A DNA stretch of 30,011 bases from an uncultured Phascolarctobacterium sp. GTDB taxonomy: Bacteria > Bacillota > Negativicutes > Acidaminococcales > Acidaminococcaceae. Below, piece by piece: positions 22,881 through 30,011 of the stretch. The DNA lies in the NCBI RefSeq assembly GCF_937920985.1, contig NZ_CALDXR010000045.1:1-30011 (forward strand), in the 5' to 3' direction. A program made the position numbers and the translations under genes. The notes under the pieces are model-generated. The model did not search any database. It saw only the letters and a list, made by a program, of their open reading frames with translations, and was not told the origin of the DNA. How positions within the stretch are numbered: the stretch's first letter is position 1; the number at the start of each line of letters is the position of its first letter.

Positions 22881-23717
22881 ATGCTAAAAATGTCAAAAAA
22901 TCTACAAAATTACTTTACGACCGGTGAATTATCACAGCTTTGCAAAATTCCCCGCAAGACTTTGCTTTATTATGATAAGCTGGGATTGATTACCCCAGAA
23001 CTTGTCGATGAAAACGGTTACCGCTATTACAAGCGCAGTCAGCTGTTTTTGCTGCAGCTGATTCTTACGCTGCGCCAGCTTGAGGTACCGATTGCACGCA
23101 TCAAGGATTATCTTGCCAACCGTTCGCCACAAAATTACCGTGATTTGTTCAATGAGCGCATAGATTTCTTTACGCAGGAGATTGCCCGTCTACAAGCCAT
23201 GAAAACAGAGCTGCAGAGCGAATTAGGCAAGCTTGATTCCATAGCTGACATCACATTGAATAAAATCTTGCTTATACATGAGCAAGCGCGTTATCTTTAT
23301 CTGAGCAATGCTACCGAAGAAAACGAATGCTTCAAAAAGCGTTCCACGCATATCGCCAAAATGTTTACCCATCTGAAAAATGATACTGCCTTAACAACAA
23401 ACGGCTTCGGCTATATTTACGATGCGGAAATTTTGCAGGATTTCGAAACTAGACATCTGAAACATTATTTTTATACGCTCCATGACAAGCTTGCTACAGC
23501 GCATTGCTATCAAAAGCCTGCGGGCGATTATCTGACGCTTTATTTTCAGGGCGTCTATATGTTCAACAATAAAAAATATCTGCAAATGCTGGCAGAATAT
23601 TGTCAGGAGCATCAGCTCACGCCGATATCACCGCTTTATGTCACCTCGCTGTGTGATTACTGGCTGACAGGCGATATGGATAAATATATTTACAAGCTGG
23701 AGCTGCAGATAAAATAG
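22881..23717 (+). CDS. MerR-family transcriptional regulator with a large effector domain (278 aa)
   Basis: The N-terminal winged helix is clear: YFTTGELSQLCKIPRKTLLYYDKLGLITPELVDENGYRYYKRSQ (about 11-55), then a second wing and a dimerisation coiled coil (about 85-122). Residues 130-278 form a BmrR/GyrI-like effector domain in size and position. No CxC metal site as in CueR or ZntR is present, so a small molecule rather than a metal ion is the likely signal. ATG 22881 or 22890 may be the start; AAGGGGG lies before the first. The gene is divergent from TBDT-2, and its ribosome site overlaps that promoter's -35, so autoregulation is likely. TBDT-3 carries a matching operator. Confidence 0.9.
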   Translation: MLKMSKNLQNYFTTGELSQLCKIPRKTLLYYDKLGLITPELVDENGYRYYKRSQLFLLQLILTLRQLEVPIARIKDYLANRSPQNYRDLFNERIDFFTQEIARLQAMKTELQSELGKLDSIADITLNKILLIHEQARYLYLSNATEENECFKKRSTHIAKMFTHLKNDTALTTNGFGYIYDAEILQDFETRHLKHYFYTLHDKLATAHCYQKPAGDYLTLYFQGVYMFNNKKYLQMLAEYCQEHQLTPISPLYVTSLCDYWLTGDMDKYIYKLELQIK

Positions 23718-23732
23718 CATATTCAAAGCACT

Positions 23733-23790
23733 AAAACCTCCTTCGTTAAAATAGTAATTTTCTATATTACTGCTACGAAGGAGGTTTTTT
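23733..23790. terminator. Bidirectional terminator between merR and the TBDT-3 operon
   Basis: AAAACCTCCTTCGT and ACGAAGGAGGTTTT form a 14-bp stem with an inner AGTAAT/ATTACT stem. A T run follows on the plus strand and a TTTTAG tract on the minus strand, serving both converging transcripts. Confidence 0.88.
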
Positions 23791-23855
23791 AAAAAAGAAA
23801 AGTTATAATTATTTTCAATAGAATTATCGTAGTATTTTAACAATAATTGCTATTC

Positions 23856-24806
23856 TCAATCATTTACATAAAGTTCCGGATAAGCCTGCTTCGAAAGAAG
23901 CAATATAGCATCAGCCATATGCTGAGAAGCACTATAGCGGTATCTATCAGCAATAATAATATAGTTCTTATTCTTTACAGCTTTCACCGTTTGCAACGAT
24001 TCATCAGATAAAACATCTTCACGCAATTTATTTACGTCACCTTTTTTTGTTGCACTATACTGCGGAAAAATAAGTATATCAGGATTAGTGCTAACAATTT
24101 TTTCTTTACTCAAGTGCTCCCCTCGCTCTAATCCAGCCAAAGCAGCTCCATTACGCAAACCAGAACGTATACAAATATCGTGAAACAAACCATTTTTGCT
24201 GCCAAAAGCCCCCATCAGAGAATAAGCTAGAGCAATTTTACGCTTTTCTTCTGGCAAATTCCCCACCTTACTCTGTACAAGCGCAAGTTTTTTATTCATA
24301 TCCTTAATAATTTGCTTGCCTCGTTCTTCTTCGCTAACAGCTTTAGCAATGATTTCTATACGCTTTTGTACCATATCAAGATTGGTAGGCACTTTAGTTA
24401 CCATGACTTTTAAGCCAGTATCTTTTAAAGCATCTATAAATTCCTTATTGCGGTTTTCCTGTACTATAACCAGATCCGGCTTCAGAGCCAAAATAGCTTC
24501 TACACCTATATACCCAGGAACAACCTTTTTAACGTGCGTTGCTTGTTCCTTAATTAATGAGATATTACCATCCAAAGCGTCTTCAGAAATTGCAACAAAC
24601 CGATCTGCAGATACCAAATCAACTAAAAGCTCTTCTATACTCAGCGTTCCGGCATAAATTCTTTTCGGTTTAGCATCAAACTGCAGCACATTGCCATAAT
24701 CATCTACAACACTATAAGCATCATTTGACTTATTATCGTCGGTCCGAGACTGCATACCACAACCGGTAAATATCATCATCAATAAAATAAGAACTAAACA
24801 ACGCAC
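23856..24806 (-). CDS. Periplasmic-binding-protein-like lipoprotein partnered with TBDT-3 (FhuD/BtuF superfamily)
   Basis: A 316-residue PF01497-type binding protein for a metal chelate, heme or cobalamin. The GTG at 24806 is preferred because AAAGGG lies 8 bases upstream and it opens a compact lipoprotein signal (RCLVLILLMMIFTGC, Cys16). A GTG three codons earlier abuts the ribosome site. Lobe markers are PKRIYAGTLSIEELLVDL, ALKPDLVIVQENR and KIVSTNPDILIFPQY, joined by a long helix (KQIIKDMNKKLALVQSKV). It starts 21 bases after the TBDT-3 stop and lies in the same operon, hence under the MerR-type promoter. It is only distantly similar to the lipoprotein at 13553. No permease is nearby. Confidence 0.87.
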   Translation of the reverse strand: MRCLVLILLMMIFTGCGMQSRTDDNKSNDAYSVVDDYGNVLQFDAKPKRIYAGTLSIEELLVDLVSADRFVAISEDALDGNISLIKEQATHVKKVVPGYIGVEAILALKPDLVIVQENRNKEFIDALKDTGLKVMVTKVPTNLDMVQKRIEIIAKAVSEEERGKQIIKDMNKKLALVQSKVGNLPEEKRKIALAYSLMGAFGSKNGLFHDICIRSGLRNGAALAGLERGEHLSKEKIVSTNPDILIFPQYSATKKGDVNKLREDVLSDESLQTVKAVKNKNYIIIADRYRYSASQHMADAILLLSKQAYPELYVND

Positions 24807-24827
24807 ATTAATCACCCTTTATCAAGC

Positions 24828-26765
24828 TTAGAATGTAAATCTGTAACCAACCTCAAAGTTTCTGCCAAGGCTTACATAACGGGAAGATACATGGGAGGTA
24901 ATATCATGTCGATTTAAAAGGTTATCCATATTCAGATAAATCTCATGCTCTTTAACAGGTTTATAAGAAGCATGCAGGCTTGTATATAAATACGGTTTAA
25001 CAGGAATCTGATATTTTTGCAGAACACGGTCTGCCATCATACTAGCATTTAAAGCAACATTAAATTTGCTCATGCTATAGCTTACGCCACCATTAAGTAA
25101 CCATTTGCCGTAATTACGCTTCCAAACGCCATCATCCTCTTTCGGTGTTCTGTACTGAGGATTACTAAAGGAAACACCCCAATTATAGCTAAAACCTTCT
25201 GCCTTATTCATTTCACAGGATAATTCTATGCCCATGTTTTTTGTATCCTCATTGATAGCAATACTTTCACCTTGAGCATTTTCGGAACTTGTAATAAAGT
25301 CTTTTACATCGCTCTTGAACAAAGCTAATTTCCAGGAATGAGCACCAGAAATATGTTTTAAGCCTGTTTCATAATGCTTGCCAACCTCAGGTCTGATATT
25401 TGAATTTTGAATCGTATTACCTTGACCATACATATCTTTTGTAGTCGGCAAAGTAAAGGATTTGCCAATGCTAGCATAAGCACTTGTATCCTCCGTCATT
25501 TTATAAGAGTATTGGATTTGAGGAGTAAATTCACTATAATTGGTTCCGTCCGGAGAACCGCCCGTCCACGTTTCACGAGCACCGATAATTAGATCATGTC
25601 TATTATCAAATTTATGATCCAATTGAGCAAATATAGAGTAAACATTTCTATCATAAGCATAATTTACAGGTGTTGCAACTTTATAACTCGGATCATAAAA
25701 ACTATAATAGCTATATTTTTCATTATAGGCTTTAGCACCAACCAACAGATTATTGTTGTTATCAAACTCAATATCTTTCGTTACCTCTATACCTTTGATA
25801 ACATCATTACTTCCATAAAAATAGGAATTAGGATAGAATTTATTTTTTTTCCAATAATGATATCTAGAATCAGATGTTCCCTTATGATAAAAAACATTAG
25901 CTTTTAAGCCATTATTATCATAGTTAATAGTAAATTTATTTTCTTCGTTAGTAATAAAGCGTTTATCGGTGGCTAACTTAGTTTTTTCTGATATATAACC
26001 TCTAACATAATCATAATTATTATAATCAAAAGTTATTTTCCAATGCTCATCAAAAGTATAATTGGTAGAAACAATCGTTTTTTCGCCACCATAGAATTTA
26101 AAGTAAGTTCCATTTGGATTATATGCACCTGCGCTATTAGTCGCAAGAGATGTCCTATCAACACTACCTTTTTTATTCCAACTAGCACCAATGCCTAATT
26201 TACCTGCCTGCAGACTTGTCTGATATTTTTGTACACCATTATCACCTACAGCTGCAGAAATAGCATTAGTACGTTTCTTTTTGGTTATGATATTGATAAC
26301 ACCACCGCTAGTATCACTGCCATATAGAACAGCACCACCACCGCGAACAATTTCAACTTTTTCAACATCAGCTATATTAATGGTATCCAAATCATAATAC
26401 CCTGTTCTGAAATTCATAGGCACACCATCAACCATAACTAAAGTACCACGACGCTTGCCGCGAACTAAAAACTCACCGCCATTATCACCAACAGTATTAG
26501 CTTTATAAACAACACCTGTTGTATATTTAATGGCATTTTCCAGTGTAGTTGCGCCGGTTTCTTCTAATCTTTTACTGGTAATAATTTCCGTTGTTGCCGG
26601 TACATCAACATCACGTTTTTCCGTTCTTGTAGCAGTGACAACAATAGTATCAATGGTATATTCATTTAAACTCTCTTCAGCAAAAGCAGATGCCCCCCCA
26701 AAAAACACTGTTGAACCAGTCAGCAGAGCTGTCATTAACAAGCCTTTTGAAATAATCTTTTTCAA
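24828..26765 (-). CDS. TonB-dependent outer-membrane receptor, TBDT-3 (645 aa), MerR-type promoter
   Basis: A full-length TBDT. Translation appears to start at TTG (26765-26763), with GGGAG 9 bases upstream and a signal peptide MKKIISKGLLMTALLTGSTVFFGGASAFA. The TonB box is DTIVVTATR (about 39-47). The plug carries FLVRGKRRGTLVMVDGVPMN and VEKVEIVRGGGAVLYGSDTSGG; the barrel ends YRFTF. The plug resembles TBDT-1 more than TBDT-2. A TTTTTTGGGGGGG tract lies in the signal-peptide codons. The leader is about 107 bases and has inverted repeats. The promoter at 26879-26909 is MerR-type. The binding lipoprotein is downstream in the operon. Confidence 0.93.
   Translation of the reverse strand: MKKIISKGLLMTALLTGSTVFFGGASAFAEESLNEYTIDTIVVTATRTEKRDVDVPATTEIITSKRLEETGATTLENAIKYTTGVVYKANTVGDNGGEFLVRGKRRGTLVMVDGVPMNFRTGYYDLDTINIADVEKVEIVRGGGAVLYGSDTSGGVINIITKKKRTNAISAAVGDNGVQKYQTSLQAGKLGIGASWNKKGSVDRTSLATNSAGAYNPNGTYFKFYGGEKTIVSTNYTFDEHWKITFDYNNYDYVRGYISEKTKLATDKRFITNEENKFTINYDNNGLKANVFYHKGTSDSRYHYWKKNKFYPNSYFYGSNDVIKGIEVTKDIEFDNNNNLLVGAKAYNEKYSYYSFYDPSYKVATPVNYAYDRNVYSIFAQLDHKFDNRHDLIIGARETWTGGSPDGTNYSEFTPQIQYSYKMTEDTSAYASIGKSFTLPTTKDMYGQGNTIQNSNIRPEVGKHYETGLKHISGAHSWKLALFKSDVKDFITSSENAQGESIAINEDTKNMGIELSCEMNKAEGFSYNWGVSFSNPQYRTPKEDDGVWKRNYGKWLLNGGVSYSMSKFNVALNASMMADRVLQKYQIPVKPYLYTSLHASYKPVKEHEIYLNMDNLLNRHDITSHVSSRYVSLGRNFEVGYRFTF
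26693..26705 (-). repeat. 7-G and 6-T homopolymers in the TBDT-3 signal-peptide codons
   Basis: The minus strand reads GTTTTTTGGGGGGGCA, encoding Val-Phe-Phe-Gly-Gly-Ala in the signal peptide, at nearly the same codon position as the 8-G tract of TBDT-2. Confidence 0.9.
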
Positions 26766-26802
26766 TACACTTCACTCCCTATTATTTCTTTAAAATCAAA
26801 AC

Positions 26803-26859
26803 AGGAATTATTCATTTGCTCTATTTTATGGTAAAATATTTGTCTTGAAATTAATTCCT
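26803..26859 (-). promoter_or_regulatory. Inverted repeats in the TBDT-3 leader
   Basis: AGGAATTA (26803-26810) and TAATTCCT (26852-26859) can pair in the leader RNA, and ATTTTA-TGG-TAAAAT (26823-26837) forms an inner hairpin. The leader is AT-rich, so chance is possible. Confidence 0.3.
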
Positions 26860-26878
26860 ATTTTTTACTTACTATGTC

Positions 26879-26909
26879 ATAATAAGCTGTCTAGCAGCTA
26901 GACAGTCAA
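26879..26909 (-). promoter_or_regulatory. MerR-type promoter of TBDT-3 (19-bp spacer with perfect dyad)
   Basis: On the minus strand TTGACT (26909-26904), a 19-bp spacer and TATTAT (26884-26879). The plus strand reads CTGTCTAGCAGCTAGACAG (26887-26905), a perfect 8-3-8 dyad across the spacer. The -35, -10 and spacer length equal those of TBDT-2, and 19 consecutive bases (TAGCAGCTAGACAGTCAAG) are shared. Confidence 0.85.
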
Positions 26910-26998
26910 GTGAATTTATGATTATTTTAAAAAATTTATAAAAAAGCAGTAGAGCACCAGAATGACTCATTAAGCAGTTAGCAAATTAAAATGCAAAA

Positions 26999-27023
26999 TG
27001 GCTGGAGAAGATAACTCCAGCCA
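26999..27023 (-). terminator. Terminator downstream of the radical SAM operon
   Basis: TGGCTGGAG and CTCCAGCCA form a 9-bp GC-rich stem with a 7-base loop, followed on the minus strand by TTTTGCATTTTAATTT. It is about 90 bases past the stop at 27113. Confidence 0.85.
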
Positions 27024-27044
27024 CTAAATTACGATATTATAGCT

Positions 27045-27073
27045 ATTGTCTTTTCAAAATACTAAAAGACAAT
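27045..27073 (-). terminator. AT-rich hairpin after the radical SAM operon
   Basis: ATTGTCTTTT and AAAAGACAAT form a 10-bp stem with a 9-base loop between the stop at 27113 and the stronger terminator at 26999-27023. Confidence 0.45.
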
Positions 27074-27112
27074 ATTATGCTTAACTTTAGATTTAAAATG
27101 ACAATGCTTATA

Positions 27113-27820
27113 CTATCCTAAGGTTACAGCATCACTGTTCAGCATTGGGATAGGCTTGCCGTTTTTATTATTGCGGTACAGTCTTAGACGTTCAATATCA
27201 GCCATTTCTACCGGCAGAGCCAGTCCATACTGCTCATTCAGCACATTCAGCAAATCTACTGCCTTCATGCTGCCTGTCGGCGTAATTTTGCAGTCAAAGC
27301 TGAAGATTGTTTCCGTTTCGGTCTGCTCTACAGTAAGCTGAGGAATATAGAACTTGACATCAATCTCTTTAAACTTAGCCTTCGTCTTAGGTGCAGCTTT
27401 TTTGAACAGCAGCTCCGGCGCAGCATTGAACTCCGCAACAGCAGCGCTCACGTCTTTGCTATAAGGCAGCGTTACACGATAGCTTGCACCTGCTGCCTGA
27501 CTCATCAGGGCAGCGTGATGCGTATCAACAGCATCGGCAGCCAGTACGCGGATACCGCGCGGCAAAGCAGCATCAAGAGCCAACGCAGCCTTTTCTACTT
27601 CCATAGGCTCAGCAAGCTCGATTTCCACGAATTCGGTATAGCTTACTACGCCTACACCCAGCGCAGATGCCAAACTGAATTTCAAATGCGGATTAAAGCC
27701 TTCGGAATAGGCAGCAGGCAGCTTGGCACGGCGGATTGCACGGCCGATAGTGCGCACATATTCCAAATGGGAGATAAAGCGGATATCCTTATCCTTGGTA
27801 ATTTGCATACGCAGTTTCAT
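27113..27820 (-). CDS. TIGR03936/DUF2344 radical-SAM-linked protein (235 aa)
   Basis: A conserved Firmicutes protein of the TIGR03936 (DUF2344) family, always linked or fused to the TIGR03960 radical SAM protein encoded upstream. The family start KDKDIRFISHLEYVRTIGRAIRRAKLP and the SEGFNPHLKFSLASALGVG motif are present. The C-terminal half has the RLRLY segment. The ATG shares one base with the upstream stop (TAATG), and GGAGG lies inside the upstream gene, so translation is coupled. The function is not established; a role in RNA modification together with the radical SAM partner is a guess from family context. Confidence 0.9.
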   Translation of the reverse strand: MKLRMQITKDKDIRFISHLEYVRTIGRAIRRAKLPAAYSEGFNPHLKFSLASALGVGVVSYTEFVEIELAEPMEVEKAALALDAALPRGIRVLAADAVDTHHAALMSQAAGASYRVTLPYSKDVSAAVAEFNAAPELLFKKAAPKTKAKFKEIDVKFYIPQLTVEQTETETIFSFDCKITPTGSMKAVDLLNVLNEQYGLALPVEMADIERLRLYRNNKNGKPIPMLNSDAVTLG

Positions 27821-29709
27821 TATGCCTGTACCTCCCCATTGTTTTGATACTCTTCTTTATAGTCAACGATTTTTACGCCCAGAGCCTGGCAAACACCGCA
27901 GCCGGTGCAGCTTGTGCGACGGCAGTCGTGCGTAAGCTGCTGAGCATAAGCCTTACGCCATTCGTTCCACAGGAAGCGGCGGCTGACACCCGGAGAAATG
28001 TGCTCCCAAGGGAAGGCCTCCTGCTCACCGCGCTCACGGGCAGCGTAAAAGTCTTTATCCAGACCGGCGTCACTGATAGCCTCCAGCCAACGCTCGTAGG
28101 AGAAGCAATCGCTCCAGCCGTCAAAACGCGCGCCCTTTTGCCATGCCAACAGCAAAGCCTTGCCTACGCGGCGGTCACCACGGGCAAAAACAGCTTCAAT
28201 AGTACCGGTTTTTGCATCATGATAGTTTAAGGTGATATTCTTATATTTTTTGATTTCATCCTTCAGCAGGAACTGCTTACGGCGGATTTCTTCCAAGTCA
28301 TTCTGCGCGAACCATTGGAAAGCAGTGTACGGCTTAGGTACGAAGGACGAAGCACTTACAGTAACCTTGCACCCACGCTTACCGGTAATCTGGAAATATT
28401 TATACTGTACCTTGCGCGCCAAATCAGCAATTGCCAAAACGTCCTCGTCAGTTTCATAGGGCAGGCCAATCATAAAGTACAGCTTAACGCTGTTCCAACC
28501 GGATTCAAACGCTGCACCGACAGCATTCATCAAATCCTCTTCGGTAACGCCCTTGTTGATAACGTCACGCATCTTCTGGCTGCCTGCTTCCGGAGCAAAG
28601 GTCAAGCCGCTTTTGCGCACTGCCTGTACCTCCTTGGCGATAGCAACACAGAAGCTGTCGATACGCAGGGAAGGCAGAGAAACGCTTACGCGTTCATCTT
28701 TAAATTCGCCAATCATTTTATGTACGAGCGGTGCCAGGCAGGAATAATCAGCACTGGACAGGGATACAAGGCTGATTTCGTTATAACCTGTGTTATCTAC
28801 CAGCTTACGCGACAGGTCCATCAGTACCTCGGGCTTGCGCTCGCGCACCGGACGATAAACCATACCGGCATGGCAGAAACGGCAACCACGACTACAGCCA
28901 CGGAAAACCTCCAGCATGATGCGGTCATGGACAATCTCGCCAAACGGCACAATCGGAGAGGTCGGGAAATCTACGCTGTTCATATCCTCTACAACACGCT
29001 TTTGGATAACGGCAGGAATATCCTCGCGCAGCGGCTTAATAGCCTTAAAGGTGCCGTCCTCATTATATTCTGCTTCATAGAAGGAAGGTACATAAATGCC
29101 CTTGATTTTTACTACGCGCTGCAGGAATTCTTGTCTGCCGCCGGGTTTGCCTTCACGTTTCCACTCCTTGTAGCAACGCATAACCTCAAGCAACACCTCT
29201 TCGCCTTCACCGATAACAGCAAAATCGAAGAAATCAGTCAACGGCTCCGGGTTGTACACGCAGGGACCGCCTACAATAACAAAAGGATCTGCATCAGTAC
29301 GGTCCTTAGCCAGCAGCGGTACGCCACCCAAATCAAGCATATTTAAGATATTGGTATAGGAAAGCTCGTATTGCAAAGTAAAGCCTACAATATCACATTC
29401 GCTCAAAGCCTTTTTTGTTTCCAGAGTACAAAGCGCAATTTCACGCTCACGCATCTTCGCCTCCAGGTCAATCCAAGGCGCATAAACGCGTTCTGCAGCA
29501 ATACCATTCTCCTTGTTCAGCAGATGGTATAAAATTTTGAAGCCAAGGTAACTCATACCTACTTCGTATACATCCGGGAAGGCCAGAGCAATAGTTGCCT
29601 CTACTTCGTCAGCAGGCTTAACAATGCTGGCGAACTCACCGCCGGTGTAGCGCGCAGGCTTTTGCACGCTGCTTAAAATATCAATAGTTAAATCCTTTTT
29701 CAAATTCAT
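27820..29709 (-). CDS. B12-binding-like/radical SAM protein, TIGR03960 family (629 aa)
   Basis: The N-terminal B12-binding-like domain (about 35-190: DVYEVGMSYLGFKILYHLLN, FVIVGGPCVYNPEPL) precedes a radical SAM core with RGCSRGCRFCHAG (Cys near 272, 276 and 279), the site of the catalytic 4Fe-4S cluster. The C terminus adds a cysteine cluster (CRRTSCTGCGVCQ) that could hold a second cluster. Length is typical for TIGR03960. GAGGAGAAA precedes the ATG. The promoter is not clear; the upstream 90 bases contain a TTGACG without a well-placed -10. The reaction is unknown. Confidence 0.93.
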   Translation of the reverse strand: MNLKKDLTIDILSSVQKPARYTGGEFASIVKPADEVEATIALAFPDVYEVGMSYLGFKILYHLLNKENGIAAERVYAPWIDLEAKMREREIALCTLETKKALSECDIVGFTLQYELSYTNILNMLDLGGVPLLAKDRTDADPFVIVGGPCVYNPEPLTDFFDFAVIGEGEEVLLEVMRCYKEWKREGKPGGRQEFLQRVVKIKGIYVPSFYEAEYNEDGTFKAIKPLREDIPAVIQKRVVEDMNSVDFPTSPIVPFGEIVHDRIMLEVFRGCSRGCRFCHAGMVYRPVRERKPEVLMDLSRKLVDNTGYNEISLVSLSSADYSCLAPLVHKMIGEFKDERVSVSLPSLRIDSFCVAIAKEVQAVRKSGLTFAPEAGSQKMRDVINKGVTEEDLMNAVGAAFESGWNSVKLYFMIGLPYETDEDVLAIADLARKVQYKYFQITGKRGCKVTVSASSFVPKPYTAFQWFAQNDLEEIRRKQFLLKDEIKKYKNITLNYHDAKTGTIEAVFARGDRRVGKALLLAWQKGARFDGWSDCFSYERWLEAISDAGLDKDFYAARERGEQEAFPWEHISPGVSRRFLWNEWRKAYAQQLTHDCRRTSCTGCGVCQALGVKIVDYKEEYQNNGEVQA

Positions 29710-29809
29710 TTTCTCCTCTATATTTAATGATGGAAGGGTTTATTCAAAACAGTTTTCGTCAATATTTATCTGCTATGATGCTTTAGCGTCTACCGATTCC
29801 TATAGTTTT

Positions 29810-30011
29810 TATAAAAAGGTTGACGAGAAAGTGTCAGAGGCGAAGCGACGGCGACGACGGCGTACAAAGCGTACTCCTAGGAGTCGTTGCTAAGCATATG
29901 GCGCTTTACCGTCGACCGCTCCCTCTAGTTTTTTATAAAAAGGTTGACGAGAAAGCGTCAGAGGCGAAGCGACGGCGACGACGGCGTACAAAGCGTACTC
30001 CTAGGAGTCGT
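29810..30011. repeat. GC-rich tandem repeat, 124-bp period, running off the window
   Basis: Bases 29810-29887 recur at 29934-30011 with one difference in 78 (T at 29832, C at 29956). The bases between and before the copies (TGCTATGATGCTTTAGCG versus TGCTAAGCATATGGCGC) are diverged versions of the same unit. Each copy contains the perfect palindrome ACTCCTAGGAGT. The unit is richer in G+C than its surroundings. No long frame or ribosome site fits it. It is probably a non-coding repeat, perhaps with more copies beyond the window. Confidence 0.85.

Noticed and set aside
26766..26872. Cobalamin riboswitch in the TBDT-3 leader
   Set aside because: The leader is only about 107 bases and I see no B12-box-like conserved element; the MerR-type promoter explains regulation better.
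28315..29346. 343-codon open frame on the plus strand
   Set aside because: It is antisense to the radical SAM gene with its intact CxxxCxxC motif and shows no family features.
29810..30011. CRISPR array
   Set aside because: The period is 124 bp with a 78-base conserved core and diverged, not unique, intervening sequence; no cas genes are present.
29810..30011. Arginine-rich coding repeat on the plus strand
   Set aside because: Translation gives a run of Arg codons ending at a stop shortly after each copy, with no ribosome site, so coding is unlikely.

Overview
The window looks like chromosome from a diderm Firmicute (Negativicutes; an Acidaminococcaceae or Phascolarctobacterium-like organism is my guess). 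It combines Firmicutes-style strong Shine-Dalgarno sites and compact rho-independent terminators with three complete TonB-dependent outer-membrane receptors (TBDTs), which require an outer membrane. Nearly all genes are on the minus strand; the exceptions are the glycine-betaine transporter (6487-9564) and a MerR-family regulator (22881-23717). No tRNA, rRNA, CRISPR array or complete IS was seen.

Left end (1-6.5 kb): the first 43 bases are the 5' end of a minus-strand group IIC intron inserted just behind a rho-independent terminator. Next come a secreted unknown protein, an unlisted 22-residue membrane peptide gene (879-947) with its own Shine-Dalgarno site and terminator, and a ugpBAEC-like ABC importer operon whose last gene is a xylose-isomerase-like TIM barrel rather than ugpQ. 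The peptide gene and the ugp operon share arrays of 11-bp-spaced TTAAC/TTTAC-type half-sites placed identically relative to their -10 boxes. This is a Pho-box architecture and suggests a phosphate-starvation regulon.

Middle (6.5-13.5 kb): a two-gene osmoprotectant ABC transporter (binding domain fused in front of the permease, plus a CBS-domain ATPase), a cold-shock protein, a GIY-YIG protein, a cyclophilin, a polytopic membrane protein, an M20 peptidase and a CGGC-domain protein.

Right-centre (13.5-26.9 kb): a TonB-dependent uptake island. TBDT-1 (14523-16457) with a binding lipoprotein (13553-14518) has a Fur-like dyad at its start site. TBDT-2 (20511-22739) is followed, behind a strong terminator, by a small redox cassette: polyferredoxin, a 64-residue CxxxCxxCxxxC protein and an anchored protein. 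TBDT-3 (24828-26765) is followed by a second binding lipoprotein (23856-24806). TBDT-2 and TBDT-3 both have MerR-type promoters (TTGACT, 19-bp spacer, TATTAT) with almost the same dyad in the spacer, and a merR gene lies divergent from TBDT-2. I read this as a MerR-controlled TonB uptake regulon. Both receptors also carry poly-G tracts (8 and 7 G) in their signal-peptide codons, which could make them phase-variable. No inner-membrane permease or ATPase for these systems lies in the window. An AAA ATPase and a 48-residue-repeat protein sit inside the island.

Right end (27-30 kb): the conserved pair of a TIGR03936-type protein and a TIGR03960-type radical SAM protein, then a GC-rich tandem repeat of 124-bp period that runs off the window.
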